From an uncultured Gammaproteobacteria bacterium (lineage in GTDB: Bacteria; Pseudomonadota; Gammaproteobacteria; Steroidobacterales; Woeseiaceae), in the NCBI GenBank assembly GCA_938003715.1, contig CALKYK010000352.1, positions 1 through 13,085 of the forward strand: 13,085 bases of DNA, read 5' to 3'. The translations under genes were made by a program, and so were the position numbers. This document shows, one piece after another, positions 1-6,261 of the stretch; the stretch's first letter is position 1; each line of letters starts with the position of its first letter. The notes beneath the pieces are model-generated. The model was given only the letters and a program-made list of their open reading frames with translations, did no database searches and was not told where the DNA came from.

Positions 1-375
1 GCGTGACAATTCCGGTGCGCGTGCGTTGGCCGCGTCCTGGCGACTCTTCATGAACTGCGAGAGTACGGTTCTCGCCAGCGCGGCCGCGGTCGCCGCGGTG
101 GAGAAGTGTTTCTCCGCCTCGCCCGCCTTGCGCCGCACATATTCGATGTTGCGTCCGCGCTCGAGTCCGACATCCGCGTCCTCGTACGCCTCCATCGCTT
201 CTTCGTAGCTGCGCGGCGCGAGCAGTTCCGCGTTCATCGCATCGGCTGCGGCCCGCGCCCGGTCCGCATCCCTGAAAAATGTTTCTCGAAGCTCGTCCTG
301 GGCGGCCACGGGGCCAACGGCCGCGAGCACTGCGCCAAGCAGGAGCAATCTGACAAAACGGGTCTTGGAAGCCAT
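1..375 (-). CDS. Exported DUF4398/OmpA-family-like protein, 5' part only
   Basis: The reading frame starts at an ATG (complement of 373-375) and stays open for 125 codons to the left edge, so the C-terminus is missing. Residues 1-25 look like a Sec signal peptide: basic MASKTRFVR, a Leu/Ala core, and a likely signal peptidase I cut after PVAA before QDEL. Residues 30-120 are Ala/Glu/Arg-rich and helical, with a pattern of the type APRSYEEAMEAYEDAD then LERGRN. This resembles DUF4398-type periplasmic helical domains, which in Gammaproteobacteria often precede a C-terminal OmpA peptidoglycan-binding domain. That domain, if present, lies outside the window, so the OmpA link is inference. A purine-rich stretch (GCGGAAC) about 8 nt upstream may serve as ribosome binding site. 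It is divergent from the small gene at 665. It could also be a stand-alone helical periplasmic protein. Confidence 0.75.
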   Translation of the reverse strand, partial: MASKTRFVRLLLLGAVLAAVGPVAAQDELRETFFRDADRARAAADAMNAELLAPRSYEEAMEAYEDADVGLERGRNIEYVRRKAGEAEKHFSTAATAAALARTVLSQFMKSRQDAANARAPELSR

Positions 376-437
376 TCTGTAGTTCCGCTGTAAGTTTAGA
401 ATCAAGTGCTTACATCCGCCGGGGATAGCGGCGAATA

Positions 438-484
438 TGACATATCCTGTCAAGCACAGTCTGTGCCGCAGCTCTCTATCTGCG
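438..484. promoter_or_regulatory. Cluster of three inverted repeats upstream of the DUF4398-like gene
   Basis: Three short inverted repeats follow one another: TGACA-tatcc-TGTCA (438-452), the perfect GCACAG-t-CTGTGC (454-466), and CGCAG-8 nt-CTGCG (467-484). A perfect TTGACA hexamer reads on the minus strand at 448-453, inside the first repeat, and points at the gene starting at 375. I could not find a convincing -10 box 16-18 bp from it. The symmetry suggests operator half-sites in the divergent promoter region, but a binding protein cannot be named. Confidence 0.35.
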
Positions 485-664
485 ACATAAAACGCCAGAA
501 AACCCCGGTATTTTACGCTGAAATGACGCCGCGTGACGGCCGGGGCCCGATTCTGACCGCGGGATTGTGATTCGGTTCACCCTTTCGCGGCCCGCGCGGC
601 GCCGAAAATCAATTTGTGCTTTGGCTCACAGACGTCAACGGACCCGGTGCGTAAATTACGTTCC

Positions 665-862
665 ATGTCCGCCAAGTACTACACACAGTTTCGACTCACC
701 GACGCGGATTACCGCGGCGGCAACGAGTTCAGCGGCGTGGTCGAGCTCAGCCGGCCCATGGACCAGGATTCCGACGTCGCGGATATCGAAGCTGTCTTGG
801 CAAAGAATTTCGACCTGCACCAGAGTGCGGTTCAGCTCGTGAGCTGGTCGAGGTTGCATTAA
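665..862 (+). CDS. Small orphan protein, 65 aa, unknown function
   Basis: This 65-codon gene begins ATG-TCC-GCC and ends TAA. I do not recognise the family. The protein is soluble-looking and acidic in the middle (SRPMDQDSDVADIEAVLAK), with an N-terminal stretch (KYYTQFRLTDADYRGG) and a C-terminal stretch (AVQLVSWSRLH) that could form strands around one helix. There is no signal peptide or membrane segment. Most third codon positions are G or C, as in the neighbours, and a strong terminator follows 38 bp after the stop; together these argue that it is a real, separately transcribed gene. No clear Shine-Dalgarno sequence precedes the ATG. An in-frame TTG at 614 would add 17 residues but also lacks a binding site. 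The gene sits where lipB or the DUF493 gene ybeD often lie upstream of lipA, but it does not resemble either product. Confidence 0.68.
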   Translation: MSAKYYTQFRLTDADYRGGNEFSGVVELSRPMDQDSDVADIEAVLAKNFDLHQSAVQLVSWSRLH

Positions 863-900
863 AGCTGGATCTTCTTGAGTTTGGATTTTCCCCCTGATTT

Positions 901-927
901 ACCCGGACTTCGGTCCGGGTTTTTTTT
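901..927 (+). terminator. Rho-independent terminator after the 65-aa gene
   Basis: A perfect 8-bp stem, ACCCGGAC/GTCCGGGT, closes on a UUCG tetraloop (909-912) and runs straight into eight T residues (920-927). This is the textbook intrinsic terminator form with an extra-stable loop. It separates the small gene from the lipA transcript, so lipA needs its own promoter between 928 and 1133. Confidence 0.93.
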
Positions 928-1133
928 GGTTCAATACTTGTGATCCTGGCTTGCCGCTCGCTTGATTCGAGTCACTGAAGATCAATCCGCACCGGCCGCG
1001 AGAGCCCTGTTTCCTACCGCGGGCGGATTGGGGTTTTTTTTTGCTCCGAAAAAATGCCGGTAGAGGCCGTTCGCGCCGCGGGCGCAATGTGTGCCAAAAT
1101 GCGCGTCCCCGATGACCCGCCTCCCGGCTGCAG

Positions 1134-2147
1134 ATGAGCGACAACGAAGGCAAAACAGCGGCATTCCGCGGCATCCCGATCGTCAGGAGCGGCGAGAAAT
1201 ATCGCACCGAGCAGGGCTTTTCCGCGATCAAGAACGGCGTCAAGGCGCGCCGCGACACGCAGCCCGCGTCGGTCGGCGACAAGCCGCCGTGGCTGCGGGC
1301 GAAGATGCCCTCCGGGCCCGGATTCTCGGACGTGCGGCGCACGGTCCGGACCTACCGCCTGTCGACGGTCTGCGAGGAATCGATGTGTCCCAACATCGGC
1401 GAGTGCTGGAACAACGGCACCGCGACGATCATGGTCATGGGCTCGGTGTGCACCCGCGCCTGCCGCTTCTGCGCCGTCGATACCGGCAACCCGAAAGGCT
1501 GGCTCGATCCCGAGGAGCCGGCGAACACGGCCCGCGCCGTAAAACTGATGAACCTGCGCTACGTCGTCATCACCTCGGTCGACCGCGACGACCTGGACGA
1601 CGGCGGCGCCGCCCACTACGCGGCCTGCGTGCGCGAGATCAAGCGCCGCAACCCTGACACCGCCGTTGAGGCGCTGACCCCGGATTTCAACGGCGTGCTT
1701 GCCGACGTCGAGACGGTGGTCGATTCCGGCCTCGACGTATTTGCGCAGAATGTCGAAACCGTCGAGCGCCTCACGCACCCGGTTCGCGACCCGCGCGCCG
1801 GCTACCGGCAGACCATCGACGTGCTGGCACATGCGAAGGCGCACCGCCCGGAAATCCTCACCAAGACCAGCCTGATGCTGGGACTGGGCGAACAGGACCG
1901 GGAAATCCTGAAGACGATGGACGACCTGCGCGCCGCGAACGTCGACATCCTCACCCTTGGCCAGTATCTCCGGCCGACGCCGAATCACCTGCCCGTCGAT
2001 CGCTACGTCACGCCTGACCAGTTTGACGCCTATCGCCAGGAAGGCCTCGAGAAGGGTTTCCTCGAAGTCGTCGCCGGCCCGCTGGTGCGCTCGAGCTATC
2101 GCGCCGACCAGGTGCTGCAGAAGAACAACGTCGGCATCGCCGTCTGA
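1134..2147 (+). CDS. lipA: Lipoyl synthase
   Basis: Radical-SAM enzyme that inserts two sulfur atoms at C6 and C8 of protein-bound octanoyl groups to make the lipoyl cofactor of pyruvate and 2-oxoglutarate dehydrogenases and the glycine cleavage system; it acts in the cytoplasm. The 337-residue protein has both iron-sulfur motifs. The auxiliary-cluster CX4CX5C is CEESMCPNIGEC at residues 80-91 and the radical-SAM CX3CX2C is CTRACRFC at 106-113. The C-terminal RSSYRAD (319-325) carries the conserved serine ligand of the auxiliary cluster. Length is close to the family norm (about 320 in E. coli), with a slightly long N-terminus. The ATG at 1134 has only a weak binding site. lipB, usually adjacent, is absent here; sohB follows after 24 bp and is probably co-transcribed. 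Confidence 0.98.
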   Translation: MSDNEGKTAAFRGIPIVRSGEKYRTEQGFSAIKNGVKARRDTQPASVGDKPPWLRAKMPSGPGFSDVRRTVRTYRLSTVCEESMCPNIGECWNNGTATIMVMGSVCTRACRFCAVDTGNPKGWLDPEEPANTARAVKLMNLRYVVITSVDRDDLDDGGAAHYAACVREIKRRNPDTAVEALTPDFNGVLADVETVVDSGLDVFAQNVETVERLTHPVRDPRAGYRQTIDVLAHAKAHRPEILTKTSLMLGLGEQDREILKTMDDLRAANVDILTLGQYLRPTPNHLPVDRYVTPDQFDAYRQEGLEKGFLEVVAGPLVRSSYRADQVLQKNNVGIAV

Positions 2148-2171
2148 CCCGAACCACCCTGCGACGGATCC

Positions 2172-3194
2172 ATGAGCGAATTTCTTGCCGACTACGGCCT
2201 GTTTCTCCTGAAGACGTTGACGATCGTCGCCGCGATCGTCGTCGTCCTCGGCACGGCGGCTGCAGCGAGCCGCAAGGCCACGCAACAGGAAGGGCTGGAG
2301 GTCGAAAACCTGAACCGCAAGTTCCGCTCGCTGGCCGCGACGCTGAAGCAGGCGATCCTGCCCAAGGCGGCATGGAAGAAAGAGGCGAAGGCGGACAAGG
2401 AGCGCGACAAGGCGGCGCAAAAATCTGACGAGTCGCGGCCGCGTGTGTTCGTCATCGATTTCAAGGGCTACCTGAAGGCGACCGCCTTGCCGTCGCTGCG
2501 CCAGGAGCTCAGCGCCGTACTCGAGGTTGCGCAGCAGGGCGACCAGTTCATCGTACGTCTCGAAAACTACGGCGGCATGGTGCACGAACACGGCCTCGCA
2601 GCATCGCAGCTGGTGCGTATCCGCGAGCGCGAAATTCCGCTGACGATCGCCGTCGACAAGGTCGCGGCGAGCGGCGGTTACCTGATGGCGTGCGTCGCAA
2701 ACCGGATCGTCGCGGCGCCGTTCGCGATTCTCGGTTCGATCGGCGTCATCGCGCAGATCCCGAATTTCAATCGCATGCTCGACGAGCACGGCGTCGACTT
2801 CGAGATGATCACCGCGGGCCGCTACAAGCGCACGGTGACGATGTTCGGCAAGAACACCGACGAAGATCGCGACAAGCTCAAGGAGGAACTGGAGGACGTG
2901 CACGCGCTGTTCAAGGATGCCGTCACCCGCTACCGGCCCGATCTCGACCTGGACAAGGTGGCAACGGGCGAGCACTGGTACGGCACGCGCGCGCTCGAAC
3001 TCGGCCTTGCCGACGAACTCAAAACCAGCGACGAGCTGCTGGCCGGCCTGGCGGCGAGCCACGACCTCTACGGGCTCAGCTACAAGATCAAGCAGCCGCT
3101 GCAAAAACGCCTGATGTCGCAGGTCGACAGCGCGCTGGAGCGGGCCGACAGCCTGCGTTTCCGCAAGCGATTCGAGTCCCGGCTGCCACGCTGA
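2172..3194 (+). CDS. sohB: Inner-membrane serine protease SohB (peptidase family S49)
   Basis: Signal-peptide-peptidase-like protease, 340 residues against about 349 in E. coli SohB. A single N-terminal membrane anchor (about residues 9-31) is followed by a Lys/Glu-rich linker (50-88), the S49 N-terminal domain typical of SohB, and the catalytic domain. The nucleophile is expected to be Ser167 in KVAASGGYLMA and the general base Lys219 in AGRYKRTVTMFGKN, the Ser-Lys dyad of the SppA/SohB family. The catalytic domain is expected on the periplasmic side, by analogy with the family. The start codon follows lipA by 24 bp, with GACGGA only 3 nt before the ATG, so translation may depend partly on coupling with lipA. 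SppA is less likely because of the SohB-type N-terminal region and the single catalytic repeat. Confidence 0.95.
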   Translation: MSEFLADYGLFLLKTLTIVAAIVVVLGTAAAASRKATQQEGLEVENLNRKFRSLAATLKQAILPKAAWKKEAKADKERDKAAQKSDESRPRVFVIDFKGYLKATALPSLRQELSAVLEVAQQGDQFIVRLENYGGMVHEHGLAASQLVRIREREIPLTIAVDKVAASGGYLMACVANRIVAAPFAILGSIGVIAQIPNFNRMLDEHGVDFEMITAGRYKRTVTMFGKNTDEDRDKLKEELEDVHALFKDAVTRYRPDLDLDKVATGEHWYGTRALELGLADELKTSDELLAGLAASHDLYGLSYKIKQPLQKRLMSQVDSALERADSLRFRKRFESRLPR

Positions 3195-3247
3195 GTGGAA
3201 CCCGCGCAGGCCGGCCGAGTCTTATATCCCAGCATATCCGGGACGAA

Positions 3248-3283
3248 CCGGACCGTCATCCGGACACTGGCGTCGGCTATACT
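3248..3283 (+). promoter_or_regulatory. Possible promoter with overlapping inverted repeat before the M48 gene
   Basis: A TATACT hexamer (3278-3283) lies 26 bp before the ATG of the M48 lipoprotein gene, with an AGAGGA ribosome binding site at 3297-3302. No good -35 box is present at 16-18 bp. In that place lies an inverted repeat CCGGA-6 nt-TCCGG (3248-3263), which is also a direct repeat of CCGGAC with a 12-bp period. An activator-dependent promoter would fit, but this is inference. Confidence 0.35.
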
Positions 3284-3309
3284 TACAGGCCGGCTGAGAG
3301 GACGAACCC

Positions 3310-4116
3310 ATGAGCTTCCCGACATTGACCCGCCTGGCAACCGGGCTGATCGCTGCCCTGCTGCTGGCCGCCTGCAGCACCACCGAGACCGGTCGCACAC
3401 AGCTGACCCTGAAGTCGGAGCGGTACCTCGAAATCGAATCCAAGCGCCAGTTCGAACTGATGCGCGCCAACATGCCGCTCGTCCAGGACCCGGTGACGGT
3501 CGAGTACGTGGCGTGCGTCGCGAACGCGCTGGTCGAGACGCTGGATGGCGACGCGGCCGAGATGTACTGGGAACTTGCGATATTCAACCAGCCGACCGTC
3601 AACGCGATGGTCATGCCGGGCGGCAAGATCAGCGTTTTCGCTGGCATTCTCGACGTCGCACAGAACCAGCACCAGCTGGCATCCGTCATCGGCCACGAAA
3701 TGGCGCACGCGATCGCCAAGCACGCAAACGAGCGCGCATCGCGCCGGGAAATCACCGGCTCTGCGATCAGCATGGCGGCCATCCTGCTGGGCTCCAATGA
3801 CCCGATCATGACCCGCTCGCAGTACGAGCGCGCGGCGCATCGCACTTCGGGCATTTACGGCGCGCTCTCCGCGGCAGAGGACCTGGGCATGAACCGCCCG
3901 TTCAGCCGCATGCAGGAAACGGAAGCGGACGAGATCGGACTGATCTACATGGCGCGGGCGGGGTTCGACCCGCGCGAAAGCGTGCAGCTGTGGCAGAACA
4001 TGTCGGCCAAAAACGAGACCAAGGTAGCCGAGATGCTGTCGACGCACCCGTCGGACGAGAGCCGTCTCGAGGCGCACGTACAGCAGCTGCCCGAAGCGCT
4101 GAAAATCTACAACTAG
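3310..4116 (+). CDS. M48-family zinc metalloprotease, lipoprotein (LoiP-like)
   Basis: Predicted outer-membrane lipoprotein protease of 268 residues. Residues 1-22 form a lipoprotein signal ending in the lipobox LAAC, with Cys22 as the lipidated residue followed by STTE. The zinc site is HEMAH at 129-133, with the third ligand expected to be Glu205 in ETEADEIG. The C-terminal STHPSDESRLEAH is the conserved M48 peptidase tail motif. Size and layout match E. coli LoiP/YggG, a periplasm-facing protease linked to outer-membrane quality control; the longer BepA type with TPR repeats is excluded by length. AGAGGA lies 7 nt before the ATG. It follows sohB by 115 bp, enough for its own promoter. Two envelope proteases in a row suggest a shared quality-control theme, though direct cooperation is not shown. 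Confidence 0.95.
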   Translation: MSFPTLTRLATGLIAALLLAACSTTETGRTQLTLKSERYLEIESKRQFELMRANMPLVQDPVTVEYVACVANALVETLDGDAAEMYWELAIFNQPTVNAMVMPGGKISVFAGILDVAQNQHQLASVIGHEMAHAIAKHANERASRREITGSAISMAAILLGSNDPIMTRSQYERAAHRTSGIYGALSAAEDLGMNRPFSRMQETEADEIGLIYMARAGFDPRESVQLWQNMSAKNETKVAEMLSTHPSDESRLEAHVQQLPEALKIYN

Positions 4117-4177
4117 GCAAAGGCCCAGGGTCGCGATCCGCAGTGCGCGAGATAATCGGCGCCGGTCTCGGCAGCGG

Positions 4178-4921
4178 GTGACCGCAGGCCGGTTCAAGGA
4201 TCATTTTTCGGGACACGCCGGCGACTACGCCGCGCATCGCCCCCGCTATCCCGATTCGCTGTTCGAATTCCTTTCGAGTCTCGCGCCGTCGCGCGAGATC
4301 GCGTGGGATTGCGGCACCGGCAACGGCCAGGCCGCACGGTCACTGGCCCCGTACTTCAAAAAGGTCATCGCAACGGACGCGAGCGCGGAGCAGGTGGCGT
4401 CGGCGCCCGCGGCCGACGGCGTCGAATACCGGGTCGCTCCCGCCGAGTCCTCGGGGCTCGAGACAGAGAGCATCGACCTGATCACCGTCGCGCAGGCGCT
4501 GCACTGGTTCGAAATCGATGCGTTTTTCGACGAAGCGAAACGGGTGCTGAAAGCGGGCGGCATATTGGCCGTGTGGTGCTACGAGCGATGCCGCATCGAC
4601 GACAGTGTCAACGACGTCATCGAGCGCGTGTTCGCAGAGGTCGAACCCTATTGGCCGCCGGAACGCGACATCGTCGAATCGGGCTACCGCTCGATCAGGC
4701 TACCGTTCGATCCGATCGAGGCGCCGCCGTTTTTCATGCGCGTGAGCTGGACCGCCGAGGCGATGCTCGGCTACATGCAGACCTGGTCTGCATCGCGCCG
4801 CTACCACGACGCATGCGGCAGCGAGGCGACGGCGCCGCATGCGCAGAAGTTGCGCCAGGCCTGGGGCGAAGGCGAGCGCACGGTGGCGTGGCCGCTGCGG
4901 CTCAAGATAGCCAGAAAGTGA
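4178..4921 (+). CDS. Class I SAM-dependent methyltransferase, substrate unknown
   Basis: Cytosolic methyltransferase of 247 residues with a Rossmann fold. Motif I is WDCGTGNGQA at 43-52, which binds SAM; the acidic residue ending strand 2 is Asp67 in ATDAS. The post-motif segment VAQALHWF (104-111) followed by FDEAKRVLKAGG is typical of the Methyltransf_11 group that includes yeast Crg1/Tmt1-like and many bacterial small-molecule methyltransferases. The N-terminal DHFSGHAGDYAAHRPRYP is also characteristic of that group. Start is GTG at 4178, giving the expected N-terminus, with only a weak upstream binding site. It lies 61 bp after the M48 gene and 64 bp before the L,D-transpeptidase gene, in the same direction. 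The substrate cannot be read from the sequence; a carboxylic-acid substrate as for trans-aconitate methyltransferases is one possibility. Confidence 0.9.
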   Translation: MTAGRFKDHFSGHAGDYAAHRPRYPDSLFEFLSSLAPSREIAWDCGTGNGQAARSLAPYFKKVIATDASAEQVASAPAADGVEYRVAPAESSGLETESIDLITVAQALHWFEIDAFFDEAKRVLKAGGILAVWCYERCRIDDSVNDVIERVFAEVEPYWPPERDIVESGYRSIRLPFDPIEAPPFFMRVSWTAEAMLGYMQTWSASRRYHDACGSEATAPHAQKLRQAWGEGERTVAWPLRLKIARK

Positions 4922-4985
4922 CGGCGTAGAGGCTGCCGGCCGATTCTGCGAGAATGAGGCGCTCGATCGCTGCCCGGAAACAATC

Positions 4986-6116
4986 GTGCCCCGAAGAACC
5001 GCGCCCCTGGTCGCGACAATCCTGATCGCCGGCGCCGCCGGCTGTTCGACGCTGAACGAGATGCTGGCGCCGCTGAAACCTGCGCGGCAGGCGCCGGTGC
5101 TCGTGGCGCGCGATCTGAAGCAGCCGATCAATCGCAGCTTCTTCATCCTCGATGCACCGGACCAGGCGCTGGTCGGCGAACCGCAGGTCGTGTTCACGGA
5201 TGCCGACAACACGCTGTCCGATCTCGCGCGCGAATACGGCCTGGGTTACGACGAATTGGTTGCCGCGAATCCGGACGTCGATCCGTGGCTGCCGGGCGCG
5301 AACACGCCTGTGCTGTTGCCGACGCAGTACCTGCTGCCCGACGCGCCGCGCGAGGGCATCGTCCTGAACATTGCGTCGAAACGGCTCTTTTATTTCCCGC
5401 CGCTCGCAGAGGGACAACCGCGGCAGGTCATCACCTACCCGATCGGCATCGGCCGGGTCGGCTGGGAGACGCCGCTCGGCGAGGCGAACGTGATAGCGAA
5501 GGCCCGCGATCCGCACTGGTACACGAGGCTGTCGGTGCGCCAGGAACATGCGGAAATGGGTGACCCGCTGCCGTCGATCGTGCCGCCGGGCCCGGACAAC
5601 CCGCTCGGCCGCTTCGTGCTGAAGCTCGACCTGCCCGGCTACCTGATCCACGGCACGAACCAGCCGTACGGCGTCGGCATGCGCGTGAGCCACGGCTGCG
5701 TGCGCCTGTACCCGGAAAACATCGAGGCGCTGTACCCGATGATCGACCTCGGCGTACCGGTGCGCATCGTCAACCAGCCGTACCTCGCCGGCTGGCACGG
5801 CGGCGAGCTGTTCGTCGAAAGTCACGCGCCACTGGAGGACGACGAAGTCGCACGCGAGGATCGCGTCAGCGAACTGCTCGAGTCGGTGGGCGATGCGGTA
5901 GGTCGGGCGACGCTCGATGCCGTTCGCGCTGTGCTCACCGACGCAAGAGGCGTGCCGATCCGCGTATCACAGCACGACAATGCGGAGGTGCTCGCCCGCG
6001 CACGCCTGGTCGAGAACACCGTAGAACCGGATCCCGACATGCCGACGCTCGCCGAAGTTCGCGAGCTGCTTGATACGCCACTGCCGGAGGAAGAGACCCC
6101 CGAAAGCAATGAGTGA
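4986..6116 (+). CDS. Lipoprotein L,D-transpeptidase (YkuD domain, ErfK/YbiS-like)
   Basis: Periplasmic enzyme of 376 residues that would form 3-3 peptidoglycan cross-links or attach a lipoprotein to peptidoglycan. A hydrophobic leader ends at a non-canonical lipobox AAGC (Cys20). Residues 68-116 form a LysM-like unit (DNTLSDLAREYGLGYDELVAAN) for glycan binding. The YkuD catalytic domain spans about 122-257, with HGTNQPYGVG (222-231) and the active-site SHGCVRL whose nucleophile is Cys238. After the domain comes an acidic tail of about 110 residues, longer than in most ErfK-type proteins. The start is GTG with GGAAA 5 nt upstream. Its stop overlaps the start of a small downstream gene by 8 bp, which suggests translational coupling. 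Which reaction it performs is not decidable from sequence. Confidence 0.95.
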   Translation: MPRRTAPLVATILIAGAAGCSTLNEMLAPLKPARQAPVLVARDLKQPINRSFFILDAPDQALVGEPQVVFTDADNTLSDLAREYGLGYDELVAANPDVDPWLPGANTPVLLPTQYLLPDAPREGIVLNIASKRLFYFPPLAEGQPRQVITYPIGIGRVGWETPLGEANVIAKARDPHWYTRLSVRQEHAEMGDPLPSIVPPGPDNPLGRFVLKLDLPGYLIHGTNQPYGVGMRVSHGCVRLYPENIEALYPMIDLGVPVRIVNQPYLAGWHGGELFVESHAPLEDDEVAREDRVSELLESVGDAVGRATLDAVRAVLTDARGVPIRVSQHDNAEVLARARLVENTVEPDPDMPTLAEVRELLDTPLPEEETPESNE

Positions 6117-6261
6117 GTGGCTCGACATCATGCTCGAGGAGATTCGGCGCAAGAAGGAAGAGTACGATGTCGCTGAAGAAGAATCGGAACGGCGGCGACC
6201 GGCGGATGATGTGCAGGGCGACGCGGCGCCGCCGCTTATGCCGCCTGCGGAAAATACCTGA
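6109..6261 (+). CDS. Small charged protein, 50 aa, coupled to the L,D-transpeptidase gene
   Basis: A 50-codon gene starts at the ATG inside ATGAGTGA, overlapping the L,D-transpeptidase stop by 8 bp, the hallmark of translational coupling. GAAAG lies just upstream. The N-terminal half is an amphipathic, highly charged helix (EWLDIMLEEIRRKKEEYD then EEESERRR); the C-terminal half is Pro/Ala-rich and probably disordered. There is no signal peptide, so it should be cytosolic or peripheral to the membrane. I do not recognise a named family. The last 26 bp overlap the 3' end of the convergent PLP-enzyme gene. A reading from the in-frame ATG at 6070 would add 13 residues but lie further inside the upstream gene and is less likely. 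Confidence 0.65.
   Translation: MSEWLDIMLEEIRRKKEEYDVAEEESERRRPADDVQGDAAPPLMPPAENT

Noticed and set aside
26..393. Two short plus-strand frames at the left edge
   Set aside because: The minus strand there encodes a signal peptide and a coherent helical domain with a good start, so the plus-strand frames are shadows.
1010..1042. Run of nine T residues at 1034-1042 as a second terminator before lipA
   Set aside because: No stable stem ends next to the T-run; only weak partial pairing is possible.
1014..3104. A 696-codon open frame on the minus strand opposite lipA and sohB
   Set aside because: It lies antisense to two well-conserved genes, and its Arg/Val/Asp-rich translation looks like the complement of GC-rich codons, with no recognisable domain. 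Long antisense frames are expected at this base composition.
3291..3315. CTGAGA followed by ACCC, resembling the start of a TPP riboswitch
   Set aside because: The rest of the THI-box core is missing and the start codon follows within a few bases; the gene has no link to thiamine.
4902..5825. A 307-codon minus-strand frame opposite the L,D-transpeptidase
   Set aside because: Composition typical of antisense frames in GC-rich DNA; the plus-strand frame carries the complete catalytic motif.
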